Part shown: positions 1 to 11,144 of the stretch, in pieces
Numbering within the stretch: the stretch's first letter is position 1
How the letters are laid out: each line of letters opens with the position of its first letter
Origin: Hsuehochloa calcarea
Lineage: Eukaryota; Streptophyta; Magnoliopsida; Poales; Poaceae
Reading direction: 5' to 3'
Assembly (NCBI GenBank): GCA_036346395.1
Contig: CM070609.1
Span: forward strand, 25,169,223 to 25,233,222
Length of the DNA stretch: 64,000 nt
Made by a program: the position numbers and the translations under genes
Notes under the pieces: generated by a model
What the model was told of the DNA's origin: nothing
Databases searched by the model: none
What the model saw: only the letters and a program-made list of their open reading frames with translations

Positions 1-2355
1 GCGCTTGTTGGATTTCCCACCGTCCGTCGAATCGGACGGCTCGCTCACCGCGTCTCCCTCGCTCCCCACCGTCCGATCGCAATCGGACGGCTCCTGTTCG
101 TCGTCTTCGTCGCGCCGCCGCCTCTCTCTCTCCCACGCCGCGCGATTCGCGCCGCCGCGAATCCCGCGCCGTCTGCCGCCACGCCGCGCCTCGCCGCCAC
201 GCCACGCCGCGCCCCATCGCCCGCTCAGTTGCTTTTGCGCCGCATGAGCTCTATAAAACCGCCGCGCCTCTTCCTCTCTCTCTCTTCTTCTCTCTCTCTC
301 TCTCTAGCCGTTCGCCGCCGCTTCTCCGTTCTTCCAGCCTCGCGTCGCCGTTCTCGCTGCCGTCTCCTTGACCCGTCGCCGCCGCCCACCGCCCCTCGGC
401 TCGGCCGCCGCCGCGCCACCGCGCCCCGTCTCTCTCTCTCTCTCTCTCTCTCGACCGTGGGCGAGCCCACGTGGCCACCCACGTGGCGCCACATCGGCGC
501 CGCGTCAGTCGTCTTGCCTACGTGGCCGCCACGTAGCGCCACGTGTGTGCTTGCGCAAGCGCTGACGCGTAAATCCGGTTTTTCAATAGAAAAATAACTC
601 CGGAAAATCCGAAAACCCTAATTCCATCATTTTATGTGATTTTCAACTTCTTTTGGCTATAACTTTCACATCCGAACTCCGATTTGGGTGATCCAAATTT
701 CTAAATTCATTTAAATTCATCCTCTTTCATTTGGTTCTGGTTTTGTAATTTTTGGAGTTCATTTGGTGCTGTTTTATTTATTTGTTGCTATTCTCGCACG
801 TGTAGATTCCGGCGTTTCGGAAGATTTCTTCGACCCGACGACCGAAGACCCTCTCCTCGTCAACGAAGGCAAGTCGTAGGCCTTTGACCATGTTGAACCC
901 ATTTTACAAATGTATATTGTATTAAAGTATCATGCATGGCTAGTTTTATTAAAAATGGTTTTGGGAGTAGATAATTACCAAATTGCCATTATGCCTCCTT
1001 GATAAATTGGAAATGAAATGTCTCCTTGAATGACATATATCCTTGGACACCTTAGGATGGTTGATACTAGTTGGACATAATTGTATCACCAACTTGGGAG
1101 CGTATTATTGCTTAGACATGCTCTAGTTACCCGCGGTACTTTCGAGCACATGTTCAATGATCATTGAAATTTGACTAATGGAACTATGGAATTGTGGTGT
1201 GAGGCCACTTTTATTAAAAGATGTTGTGCCATGGCAGGGATTGCCATTTGGTCGGGAATGAACAAAAATGTTTTATGCTCGGGCTTGAGGTAGGGAGCTA
1301 GAGTGGGTGCATAATGCACATTGGGTTGTGGTAGACTTGTCTGAGCAGCCAACTAAGGACTTAACTTTGCAAGTCATTGATCCGGTCACCTCGTGCAACC
1401 ATAAGTCCGGTATGGGACGGACTGCCAATTAATTAGGAAAGTTTTGAGTCGGTTCTGTTGTGGTTGCTTATTGGCGCAAGAGGGGTGTGATGGCGAAACC
1501 TTAGCGCGTAACCGAGGCAAAATGGAACTTTGTAAAGCCTTGTCACGTGCTCTAGACTACTCACCAAAGGAAGTGAGCGGTGGTATCGACGGATGCCAAA
1601 CAAACTAGAGAATTCGTGTCTTGTGGGTAAAGTCGCACAACCTCTGCAGAGTGTCAAAATCTATTCGAATAGCCGTGTCCCCTGCTACGGACATGCCCGT
1701 GATTTCGCGCAAGGGTAGTATTTTCAAAAATGTGGTTTGGTTCGATAGAAACGTTTGGTTGGAATGGTTGGGAAGTGAACGGGATGTTCACCGCTTGATT
1801 CAAAAGAACTTGGTTATCTATGTATTATTCTTTTAAAATCTCGCTTTGCCATCTAATTATTGTATTTATTTATTAAACTTGCTTTCGCAAATTAACCATA
1901 AAGCCATCCTTGATAAAGCCCGCATGAATACTATGTGCATACATTTCTCTCGACTTCTTTGAGTACTTTATGTACTCACGGCTTTATGCCCTTTGTTGAT
2001 CACCCAAGAAGAATCAGAAATGTTGAGTTCTACGAAGAAGGCTACTTTGAAGACTTCGTGAACTAGGTCGCGTCCTCCACTCGATTGCCTGTGGGCATGT
2101 CGATTGGGCTCCACGTATTTTGAGATTTCCGCTGCCAGATACTCTGTTGTTGCTAAGCCCTCGGAGGCGACTTTTGTAAGAACTTGACCATAAGGTCTTT
2201 GTTGTTTTAAATAATATTACTTTGTCTGCTTCATTAGTTCGTTGTTGAATGGTTATGATTACATCATTGTTGCAACTGTGCAAGCTAGCTACTGATCATG
2301 GGACTAGCTTGGTATGCACAGAGGGTCTCGGGGTTGTGTGAATCCCCGGGGTCCG
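1..2355 (+). mobile_element. Long LTR of a Ty3/gypsy element, 5' end outside window
   Basis: The right end reads GGGTCCGACA and stops abruptly at 2355, where unrelated reverse-strand gag sequence begins, so I take 2355 as the LTR terminus. The block has the layout of the other long LTRs here: a GC-rich pyrimidine segment with (CT)n runs (about 280-305 and 430-452), an AT-rich middle, and a transcript-end-like part near 1960-2280. The palindrome CTATTCGAATAG (1661-1672) next to a TGTCC/GGACA hairpin (1676-1693) recurs in the LTRs at 44410-47076 and 48059-53500, linking the three. The short ORFs in it lie in low-complexity DNA and look incidental. Whether it is a solo LTR cannot be told because the 5' end is missing. 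By its size and TGTAA-type relatives it resembles the rice RIRE3/RIRE8 group; that name is tentative. Confidence 0.7.
1661..1693 (+). other. Palindrome plus hairpin module in the long LTR
   Basis: CTATTCGAATAG at 1661-1672 is a perfect palindrome. TGTCC at 1676-1680 pairs with GGACA at 1689-1693 around an 8-nt loop. The same pair of motifs occurs in reverse orientation at 45031-45062 and 48721-48753 with different loops. The role is unknown. Confidence 0.6.
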
Positions 2356-4110
2356 ACAGATTGTCTTCTTTTTCGGGGCGGTCGTACGTCCCCAGGAAGT
2401 TGGCGATCAACATATCACAGAGCTACTCCCAAGTGTAGATAGATCCGACCAGCAGGTTGAGCAGTCATGACCGGGTAGATCCCACGAGGACCGTTGGCAA
2501 GTAATTTTTCATTACGTTGTCATTACCACTAGCAGATTTAATGGCGATAGTATAGATCTGAAGAAATTCTAATGGGTTCTGAGTCCCATTGAACTTCTCA
2601 ATGCTGGCTGGATAGAACCTGTTCGGTCAACGAACAGCTTGGAGCCCAGCTGACAAGGCTCGACGGCATGTAATGGAGTCATGGCCCCTTCTCTGAGAAG
2701 GGGCCGAATTGTAGTCGGTTGGGGACCGGTTCCTTAGGTAAGCATACCTCGTATTCAGTGCTCTAATCCAGTCGTGGACATTAGAATAACACCTCTGGCC
2801 ACCTGCCTAGTTCAGATGGTGTCAAAGATCATCGAAACTGAGCGGCCATTCTTCTTGACGAGGAGGAGTGGCTGCTTGGAAGAGCCGTCTCCCTCATGAT
2901 TCTCTGGTCGGAATCTACGAAGGGGACTTTGTATCGATCGGTCCTCCGTCCAACCATATTGTCCTCTATTGAGGGAAGAGCACTCGGAAGAAATCATTGT
3001 GTAACTTTGCAAGTTCCTTTGCTCCTGGTATATTTCCGTATGCTACATGGCCTGTTGGAGAATCTCCGACACCTGTCCTGCGAGTTGATCATAACCTGGA
3101 GTCTCTGTTGGAGCAGGATCTAGGTTATTCATGATATCACAAACTCGTTGCAGGATTTGCAGTGTTACCGAAGGTCTTGGAGGATTGCTGCTAGCAGTGG
3201 GCGTTCGATGAGTTGAATGTCCTTCCGACCTTCCGTCTTGTCCTGCCTGGCCTATCATGTGTTGTGAGGTAGGAACAGACGGATTAACTGATCGACGTCC
3301 ATTAGTTCATTAGCGTCCGACAAGTAGTGTTTGAGCGCCCGTACTATCTCCATCAGTATGTGGTGGTGGGTTAAGCCGTGGAGCACTGTGCATGGCATCT
3401 TGACCGGTATCTCCGATCGTGTTAACCTCATGGTTCCAGCAACGATCTTCTGATGAACTCTCGTCGCAGCTAAGGGAGAGCCTTCCAGAGCTTTGGCAAG
3501 GAGCCTCTACAACGGGGAGCGGTCAGAGATTACCACCTCCGGCAGGCTTTGTGGTGGATTCAACCTGATCTGGCGGATTTCCGATCATATGTTGATTTTT
3601 ATCATTCCCAATTGGCCTTTGACTAGTAGTAATGGTAACTTCATTGACACTCTTACCAAGTGTCGGTTGGCCCCCGGAATACGTTGGAGCCGTTGGCGAA
3701 TACTGGTCGCCCATGATAGCATCGAGAGTACGTTGATTCTCTGATGTTGGGCTACTGTCGCTGTTCTTGCTAGTCAGATTGACCGGGCTTGTAGAGGCAT
3801 TTGGATGTTCCGAACTGGTCGAAACATCTGGTTCCTTTGGAAACGCCATAGATGGCGGTGGAGAATCCTTATCCATCCGGTCAATCTCGCTGGTCTCAGC
3901 GAATGGCGAGCCGGCAGAAGAGGATGATGATGACATCTAGTTTTCTTCCAAGGTGCGAATACATGTGTCCATATCGAGGTTGGAGTAGTCTGCCAGGTCG
4001 AACCAATTCTCCTCATCCCAAATCTGTGCCATGTTCGCATGAGCGATGATGATGGGAAGGAAGTGAATAAGGAATACTTGAGCGAAGTGATCTTCAAGAA
4101 CCCAACGCCT
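2356..4110 (-). pseudogene. gag remnant of a Ty3/gypsy (Tat-like) retrotransposon
   Basis: On the reverse strand this starts just after a primer-binding site and reads as a broken gag. A short leader ORF (4140-3937) holds WDEENWFDLADYSN. A serine-rich ORF (3936-3523) begins MSSSSSSAGSPFAE, and a further ORF at 3258-3043 contains NPPRPSVTLQ. Near 2360-2480 the reverse strand gives a TWE-stop-LCDMLIANFLGTYDRP segment, which resembles the gag core motif (SWE..CE.FVANFQGTY) of plant gypsy elements. Frames change and stops interrupt, so it is dead. No protease, RT or integrase follows because the long LTR ending at 2355 cuts it off. The family call rests on the gag motif and PBS layout. Confidence 0.65.
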
Positions 4111-4114
4111 TCTT

Positions 4115-4134
4115 ACCCCACGGACGGCACCAGC
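4115..4134 (-). other. Primer-binding site of the reverse-strand gypsy element
   Basis: Read on the reverse strand, the LTR ends GTTGACA, then after two bases comes TGGTGCCGTCCGTGGGG. A TGG-starting tRNA-complementary tract immediately downstream of an LTR is the classic position of a PBS. The sequence is of the kind seen in grass gypsy elements. Confidence 0.6.
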
Positions 4135-4515
4135 TGTCAACGATCAAGTCATCGATCTTACGAAATAAAATAGAGAAAAATGGCAAAGAGTTCTTAGGAG
4201 AAAATGAGATTGCTCTTTATTTCTATGAGCTAGATCCTTTACAGGGGGTGCCTTCGACAAGGTGGTGGACTAATCCTAATTACACTGAATGTAGTGCTTG
4301 CTATGCTATTGAATCAGACTTGAAACATGAATCTAATGTCGATTGTGATGCTTCAATCTAATGCCCTTGTTCCTCCATGCTTCATCTTTAAATAACCATC
4401 GAAGAAGTGGCAGGTACTCCTGGAGAAGACGCCTGTTGGAAGTGACGCGTTCGGTCTAAAGGTCAGTTACAGTTAATGAAACAATAACTGATCGTCGGTT
4501 GGTGTCTGTGAGACA
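4135..4515 (-). mobile_element. 5' LTR of the reverse-strand gypsy element
   Basis: It starts TGTCAACG next to the PBS and most plausibly ends TGTGAGACA at 4515, giving matching TGTC...GACA termini and about 381 bp. The PBS edge is firm; the far edge is inferred from the terminal inverted bases only. No second LTR of this family is visible in the window. Confidence 0.5.
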
Positions 4516-5269
4516 CTCAACCATATAGTGGTTGTTGTCAGTATCTTAAAATCATGAAACATCACGTGGTATGGAACAAATATGACATGTGTTCCATTCG
4601 TCACACAGTAAGGAATACACTTGGAATCGTATCCAAGTGCCAGTTCAAAGCTCCTACGAGCAGCTACCTTGTCGGGATTAAGGCACAGGACCACGTCCAA
4701 CTAGGGTACCTATATGTAACCTCTGGAATCCTTGCGACCACTGGGTCGTTAACCTTAGGGGTTACGACTATGAAGACATATGGTATTTTATTATGTATTA
4801 AAGTAATACATATAAATTTTAATCCTCGTTAGTCGGGTAAACATGTACATGCATGAGTGAGCTCCACCCGTGCCTGTTTCGCCTGTTTACCTGCGACATA
4901 CACTAACATGTGGGCCAACAGTCAACACTACCACTAAAACCCTAGTCGGTCAACAAACTCAACACTCACTCCCCACTCCCCACTCCCCAGGCCCCAACTC
5001 CCAGCCGCTACCCACCCCACCAACACGCCAAGCCCTCATCCTCCTCCCGGTCACCAGCCACTGCAAATCCTCCTCCCAGGATCCTGGCCCTCATCCTCCT
5101 CCCGACCAGTTGCCACCCCCCCCCCCCCGCCCTGCCATCGCTCCTCCTCACACCCAGCCATTGCCCCTCTACACACTAGGCCGCCACCACTCCCAGACTC
5201 AAGCCACCTCCAGAATCTAGATCTAGATCCACCCCCGTCCAGGTCCCGACCGATCGCCGCCCCTCCTCA
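4516..5269. other. Unassigned stretch with C-rich tract
   Basis: No gene is supported. The first half is mixed-composition DNA containing a near-perfect AT palindromic patch around 4785-4815. The second half (about 4950-5270) is very C-rich with repeated CACTCCC words and a run of more than ten C at about 5117-5129. The ORF at 4870-5220 is a by-product of that composition. It may be part of the truncated LTR that follows or of an unidentified element. Confidence 0.4.
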
Positions 5270-5922
5270 CACCCGGTCATGGACGTGCTGAACAAAGCTT
5301 TTCATGGATTAGACTTGGTTTTGATTTTAAAATAAATTTAGCAAATGATTTTAGGATGGTTAATCCTTGTGGTAAACTTGGGCGGTTAGCCATGTGATAG
5401 GAGGATATCCTTCACCATTCATGTTTGGAGGTTATCCACTATAAAATTGTCACTTTAAAATTTGATTTTAGTTATGGATTAAAAATTGACTTGAACTTAG
5501 TAAGAGATTTAAACTTGAAAATGTCGCTTTGTGCAAAATAACCATGTACTCTTCCATTTGATATTATTCAGCATGCATTATATCTTGTTAATTGGATGTA
5601 ACTTGCGAGCACGGTTGTTGTGCTCACTCTTGCTTAATGCAACTATACATGAGAAGAATATTACCCAGACGGTGAGGACTTGAGGACTAGGCCTCGCCTC
5701 CAGACGATTGCCTGTGGCGAATCGTGTGGCTTATCTATTTATTTTTGCTTTTCATTGTGTCTTTTATTTGGCCTTGTGCCCAAAATGTAATAATCTCTAA
5801 ATAATAATCAATAAAGGCGTGATATGACTTTACTATCACTTTTGTTTGACTATGTACACTAGCTATTCCTGGACTAGTATATGAAACACAGAATTCGGGA
5901 TACTTCGTTCCCGGGTTCAACA
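5270..5922 (+). mobile_element. 3' part of a long LTR, 5' truncated
   Basis: From about 5270 the sequence matches the reverse complement of 44410-45050. Shared landmarks are the GTCATGGACRTGCT start, the block describing GGTTAATCCTTGTGG, the GTGAGCAC...ACTC signal, the GACGATTGCCTGTGGCGAATCG segment and the end CGGGTTCAACA at 5922. Only the last quarter of the LTR remains. Its right end abuts PMD-III coding sequence, so it probably integrated there and its left part was later lost. Confidence 0.7.
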
Positions 5923-6393
5923 TACATTCTCGAGAGGGTGTTAGCGCACACACCCTGAGGCTTGTCCAGCCAGTGCACGCGAGACTGGCGGTACTGGTAC
6001 ATGCAAAGGAGCTTGGTGCACGACGTCTTTGTGGAGGAGTACCACATGCACCGGGTGACGCACCAGTTCACTCTACAACATGAGGTCCTAGTGCCCTGGG
6101 GCAGCGGTTGCCGTCGAACGTCCATGGGTAAATTCACGTTTTATGTTTGTCATAGTCTTTCCCTTACGGATTGACGAATTTATCATTTTGCCTTCCATAG
6201 GTACACCGGAAAGGGAGTAGCCACTACAACTTCTTGGATTGAGAAGATGGCCCATTGGGTTGAGTTGTGGCTTCGCGCCTTGGAGGACGTGCACCAGCAG
6301 ACTACTCCCTACAACCCCGGGATGTACAAGGAGTACATCAAGTGATACTCCACTTTGGTGAGGGTTCATTGCGTCAGGGTCGTGGATGACCCA

Positions 6394-6398
6394 CCACG
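6394..6398 (+). repeat. Target-site duplication CCACG (left)
   Basis: CCACG directly before the TGTAAT terminus is repeated exactly at 8530-8534 after the TTACA terminus. This is the 5-bp duplication expected of LTR-retrotransposon integration. Confidence 0.9.
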
Positions 6399-8529
6399 TG
6401 TAATACTCGGTTTCGAATCGGGGGATTTTTAAAAGAAGTCGGGTACGAAAAAGAATTCAAAGAAATAGAATTTTTGGTGGGAGAGGGGGTTTTTCGCAAT
6501 AATACAACAACCTGGGCCGCGGACCACGGCCCAGGCGGCCCAGGAGGGGGAGGCCGGCCCAGGGGGGCCGGCCAAGGGGAGGGGGGAGGCGCCCCAACCC
6601 TAGCCGCCTCCCCCACTCCCTCCTCTCCCCCCCTAGAGCCGCCACCTCCCTCCTCCTTGCCCCCGGTGTCCCTTGCTGCTCCTTGACGGCGTCTCGCTAC
6701 TGTGGTGATCCCCGGCGTCGCCCCCAGGCTCTCCTCCGAAGTCGTCTCCTTCCGCCGGCGCCACCGGCCATTCGCCGACGATCTTGTGGCCGGCCCTTGG
6801 AGAGGGAAGGGAGGGAGATCCTTGGGAGGTGAATCCACATCTCCCTGCAGGTCTTCAAGGGTAACGAATGATTCTAGTGGTAGTTTGATTCGATTTTATT
6901 GCTTAATGGTTGATTAGATCTAAATCGGTTTCTGTTCTGGAAATTCCAGAACACATCCGTCACCTTGCGCGGTCAGTTTCGACCCTTTAGAGGCCGAATC
7001 TCTGGTTTTCATCTCCTAGAGTTTTGTTCCTCAGGTCGTTAGCTTTCTTTTGGCACAAAGATCACGAGATTCCTCCATACGGTTAGAGAGATATGAATTT
7101 TTAACCGCGCACTGCTCTGTCTGTCTTGGATCTGGAGACTGTCGGTTTGTTCCTCGGTTTTGATCTAGTTAGAGTCAGATTCAGAACCCCCACCCAAATA
7201 GGTTATTTTAGCCCTTTAAATTATATTTCCAAGTTGATAAAGATCACCTCAATTGGATCATTAGATGGAAATTTACATCCTTTTATTTGCTACTGTTATG
7301 CAATCTGGACAGATGTTTGTCAGTTGCTTTCAACTGTTGTTTAGGCCACTGGTTTGGCCGAATCAAAGAACCCCACCAACTAGAATTTCGTAGCCTGGTG
7401 CGTTAAGAGTATATGAGAACTGGTTTCAAGTCAATATGAGTCACAGATATTTAATTGTGATTTTTCTCGTACTGCTGATCAGAAGGGCTGAAAATGGACT
7501 GATTAGTTAGGACATCATTTTGAGTCATTGTTTATGTTTGGTTAGTTAGAGGGTTTTGGTCAAACGCTTGTAGCACGTCATGACTTGTTAGTCTTATTTT
7601 GATTAATTATTAGTGTAGCCGGTGGGGCAGTGAGTGGAGGAACACCGTCGTTGCCTCCTAACTCATCACAGCGCGGAAGGCAAGTACCCTGTCTGTTATT
7701 GTTCAATGACGTTATTGCTTGTGATTATTCCACTAGACTTGTTTTCATGAGTTTGTTTGTATGCCATGTGTTACTCTCTATTGATGTGTGATAGACCTTC
7801 ATTTCATAAAAATGCATTATGTTCATGCATCGATTCATCTGAACCACGAGAGTGGAAATTTGTAAGTCCCATAAATTCCAGAATGGGCACATAAGACACA
7901 CCATTCCAATGTGGGCAATGTTGGACACCCGTATGAAACGTTCTTCATACGGTATATGAGGTCCCCGTACTTTGTTAAGTACGGGCTTAAGTGAACACTG
8001 ACGGGTGTGTCACTCACTATACCGGTATAAGTTGTGAGCAGTACATTTCTTCATTGCATTATCCCACTTCATTCATATACATATGTGTTCAGAGATGTTT
8101 TTCACGGGTAGATTGTGATTTGCTTTGTTCGCTTAATGTTTCTGTTGTCTGTTAAAGTACTTACTGAGTCTTTAGCTCATCCTTACTTTGTGTGTTTTAT
8201 TTAGGTAAATGAGGAGGAAGGCAAGTCCTTTTGAGGTAGTCCAGCACGATGCACATCACCTTTATCAAATAAGAAATAATATTTTTATCTTTCATTCAGG
8301 TCAACTATTTGTTAAATTTCCAAATTTGTAATAATCCAATTTTGGAATCGCTCATCGTACATTTTATTATGAATGTTTCTACTCCCTCTCATGAAACTGT
8401 TATCGTTTGTCGTTGATCCTTATAGAATTTGGTTATTTAAGCCTGATTACCCCGACTTTGTTGTACATACTTGGTATTTATTAGTTCTTTTAGGTGACAT
8501 CTTGGCTTCCGAATAGCCAGGGTGTTACA
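6399..8529 (+). mobile_element. Complete solo LTR, copy A1 (2131 bp)
   Basis: Its termini are TGTAATAC and GTGTTACA, with exact 5-bp flanking duplications CCACG. It matches copy A2 (48917-51102) in reverse orientation along its length. Examples are the TCCGAATAG.CAGGGTGTTACA end, a block with two hairpins (7929-7985), and a GC-rich segment at 6500-6800. No gag, pol, PBS or second LTR is present, so it is a solo LTR left by unequal recombination. The ORFs at 6374-6838 and 6474-6686 sit in the GC-rich segment and are not genes. The family resembles long gypsy LTRs of grasses. Confidence 0.9.
7929..7985 (+). other. Twin hairpins in solo LTR A1
   Basis: Hairpin 1 is CCGTATGAA (7929-7937) with TTCATACGG (7944-7952), loop ACGTTC. 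Hairpin 2 is CCCGTACTT (7964-7972) with AAGTACGGG (7977-7985), loop TGTT. Both stems are nine perfect pairs. In copy A2 hairpin 1 is unchanged and hairpin 2 has two compensated base-pair changes. Confidence 0.75.
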
Positions 8530-9650
8530 CCACGACACGGGGCCGCGACGACTGACACGTACCCCACCTAGCCGGACTCCGAATTCTATCGTGTGGTATA
8601 TATTGAACGGTTCATACTTATTTACTACGCATGTTTTTTTATTTCTAACTTGCTAATTTTGTGTACAAAACAATCTCCAATGGGGGATGCACTAGTTGGC
8701 GACCTCCGTGCGTACTCTGACGCTCGGGGGGCACTTCAGCATGACAGCGCAGGAGATCAGAGAGGTCATGGACCGGTTCCTAGATAAGACAAAACGAGGC
8801 ATCCAGCTTACGTCATGTCGTAGGCTGAGGGACATGGTGGACCCACCTATGCGTGGACGGGGGGTGATCCATGGTGTGTCACGCCCCACAGCTCCTCATT
8901 CAGACATGCCAGGCGGGTCCTCATGGCACCGTGCCAGGAATACCCCAGTGTCAGCGATCTGTTCATAGGTACAACTGAAACACTTACGTCTGGTTGTTAA
9001 TTTCGAACTCCACTAGTTACTAACGGCATTTTCTTCTGAGATGTCCTCGGTACTGTCCGTACCCAGGGTAGGACTACACAGAGCCATCCGTTGTGATGCA
9101 GTGACCAGGTATGTCTATGTTATTTACACGCATAACATATTATTTCAACATTTCCTTCTTGTTTACATGCATAAAGTATTGTTCCATAGGTCGTAGATCC
9201 CTATGGGACGAGGAGCGGGTGTCGCAGGAGGGAGCATACTCCGGGGATTAAGAGTTCGACCACAGTGGGCGCTATGATGAGAGGGCGGTGGGCCTTCACA
9301 CGGTGAGAGCAGCTAGATCTTCATTAGGGCTTCACAGCTGCACGGTGCGTCCGAAGCGAGCCAGCCAATGTAGCACCCTCTTAGGACACCTCCTCTCGGG
9401 ACACCCCCTCTCGCGACACTCTCTCAGGCTACAAACGTCGGTAGAGTACCTCGGCCACCAAAGTCTTTTACGTACTCACACCAGCGCCCGTAGTGGCCTC
9501 GGACGAGGCCAAGGGCCACACGTGGGGTACGCCCGAGGAGGGCTCGCGAGTAGATGTATAAGTCATATTATGTGAATATTAATTTGTGTAAGACTTACAT
9601 TATGCTAGTTTCGTGTTTTCATACTATTTATTTTTGTTGTGTGTACATGT

Positions 9651-10543
9651 AACTATGTGAGGGAGTCATCATCGCGACACTCCACACCATCCTAGTCCTA
9701 GCCTTTTCGTACAGGAAATTGCCACACCCTGTTTTGAAAAATCATTATCTCTATAAGATTTCATTCGATACTCTCAAATAAATTAGGGTTATTTTTGTTA
9801 TCGCGTCACCGAACAGGGCTATTTTCATATTACATAGCCGAGTGGGGCTATTTTCGATATTGTGCGGTCAAAGGGGTCTATTTTTATATTGTGCCGCCTA
9901 AAATGCATTCCAAATATATTTGGTCACATCGAAACTCACAAATTGTTCTCTACTTTATATTTCCTTAATTTTTTTCAAAAATTATCGGTTGCGCGGACAC
10001 TTAAAGATATTCCAAAATTGTAAGTTTAATTTAATTTCAAAAATGTCCTCTTGACGCCATTTGAATTGGCGGCAGGCTCCTGTCGTCATTTCAATTAGCA
10101 AAATTATTGTTTCAGAACTGTAGAATTTACTGTTTCAGGACTGAAGCAGTAGCGACTGGCATCCTGTCGCCATTTTATCTAGCGACAGGCTATACCATTT
10201 TTGTATATAAAAAATGACTATTTACTTTTGTAATTTTTAATTAAACTAATATTATTTAACAAAAAATCGTTGGATTCACGAATAACTATCTTTTGATGGT
10301 CGCGAAATGTTCTGCGTTGCTCAAATACTTACAACTGTGGGACTCTTTAAAACGCATGAATTTCACATAAATTTTATAGAAAACAACACAGTTTCCACAT
10401 AAATCTTTCAAGATTCTTGTGTTCCAAACAAGTCCTACACCATTGCCAATAAAAAGACAGAAGAGACAAACTGGACAGGTATGCAGACTTGAAGAGCCCT
10501 TCAAGCAAAACAATCCCTTCAAGCAAAACAAACACCCATTTAC
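9651..10543 (+). other. Tail of the PMD-III element and flanking DNA
   Basis: No gene is seen. About 9720-9900 contains three spaced copies of a GGGGCTATTTT-like word (near 9788, 9812-9830 and 9848). About 10050-10190 carries repeated GCCATTT..AATTGGCGGCAGG-type words in both orientations, which I take for the terminal region of the PMD element. The remainder is AT-rich. Confidence 0.4.
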
Positions 10544-11136
10544 TAGAAGTGGTCAAATGGATCGTAACTCTTGGACCTATTCAAAGTACGAGATTATTGG
10601 CCCGGTCCAGATACAGCACGACCCACACTGTAGTTGGGCTGGGCTGGTATAGCACAATCGGACGTGTCGTATTTGGGTCAGCACCCCGATCGTGCTTGAC
10701 TTGGCACGGCCAGCGACCACGTCGAAATCCGGACACGGCCAGGTTCAATCCAGACACGGCCAAGCTCAGGCGTGACCGACATGGAGGATAGACACTGGGA
10801 GGAGGCCGAGCGCGAAGGCAGCAGGCATGGAGAGAAGGTCGAGTTAGGCGCAACCGACAGGGAGGATAGCGCGAGGAGACCAGGCTCAGGCGTGGCCAAC
10901 ACAAAGGGGGCGGGACGTAGCCGATGCCGAGGAGGCGATGGCGACGAGAGCAAAGGGACCGAGGAAGAAATGACCGCTCGGGCGCTGCACATGCATTTCG
11001 ACCTCTGTGCTTATCTCAGCTCAACCAGGCCAAGCAGTGTCAAGCCGGCCCAAGAGGTCGACGTATCGTGTTTAGATCGGCACCCCAACCCACGGGCCGG
11101 TCATGCCGTGCCGGTCCACCCATTTGGATACCACTA
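10544..11136. mobile_element. Non-autonomous hAT-like DNA transposon
   Basis: The left end TAGAAGTGGTCAAATGG and the inverted right end (TAGTGGTATCCAAATGG on the reverse strand) form imperfect terminal inverted repeats, followed inside by GGCCCGG/GCACGACC-rich sequence that mirrors on both sides. The flanks CCATTTAC (10536-10543) and CCGATTAC (11137-11144) agree at six of eight positions, fitting a decayed 8-bp hAT target duplication. The internal 593 bp carry no transposase. The ORF at 10772-11215 crosses the boundary and is not a gene. Confidence 0.65.
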
Positions 11137-11144
11137 CCGATTAC

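Larger units (their letters stand above)
5923..9650 (+). pseudogene. PMD-III: plant-mobile-domain (MAIN/MAIL-like) transposable gene, C-terminal part, split by a solo LTR
   Basis: Coding remnants around 5935-6350 translate to a PMD segment (CTRDWRYWYMQRSLVHDVFVEE, HRVTHQFTLQHEVLVP, then WVELWLRALEDV). This is the second half of the plant mobile domain (PF10536). The N-terminal half is missing because a truncated LTR ends at 5922. The gene resumes after the solo LTR (6399-8529) with a C-terminal region at about 8680-8970 (IREVMDRFLDKTKRG, then PPMRGRGVIHGVS) and a low-complexity tail to about 9550, with possible intron remnants near 8970-9060 and 9110-9190. Stops and frame changes show it is dead. 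PMD proteins are carried by plant transposons and a few host genes (MAIN, MAIL1). Many terminal copies, as here, favour the transposon origin. Confidence 0.7.

Noticed and set aside
283..452. CT microsatellites considered as a gene promoter
   Set aside because: The whole block belongs to a long LTR and similar runs occur in related LTR copies.
6374..6838. 154-codon Pro/Gly/Arg-rich reverse ORF
   Set aside because: Most of it is the GC-rich segment of solo LTR A1 and it runs across the LTR edge.
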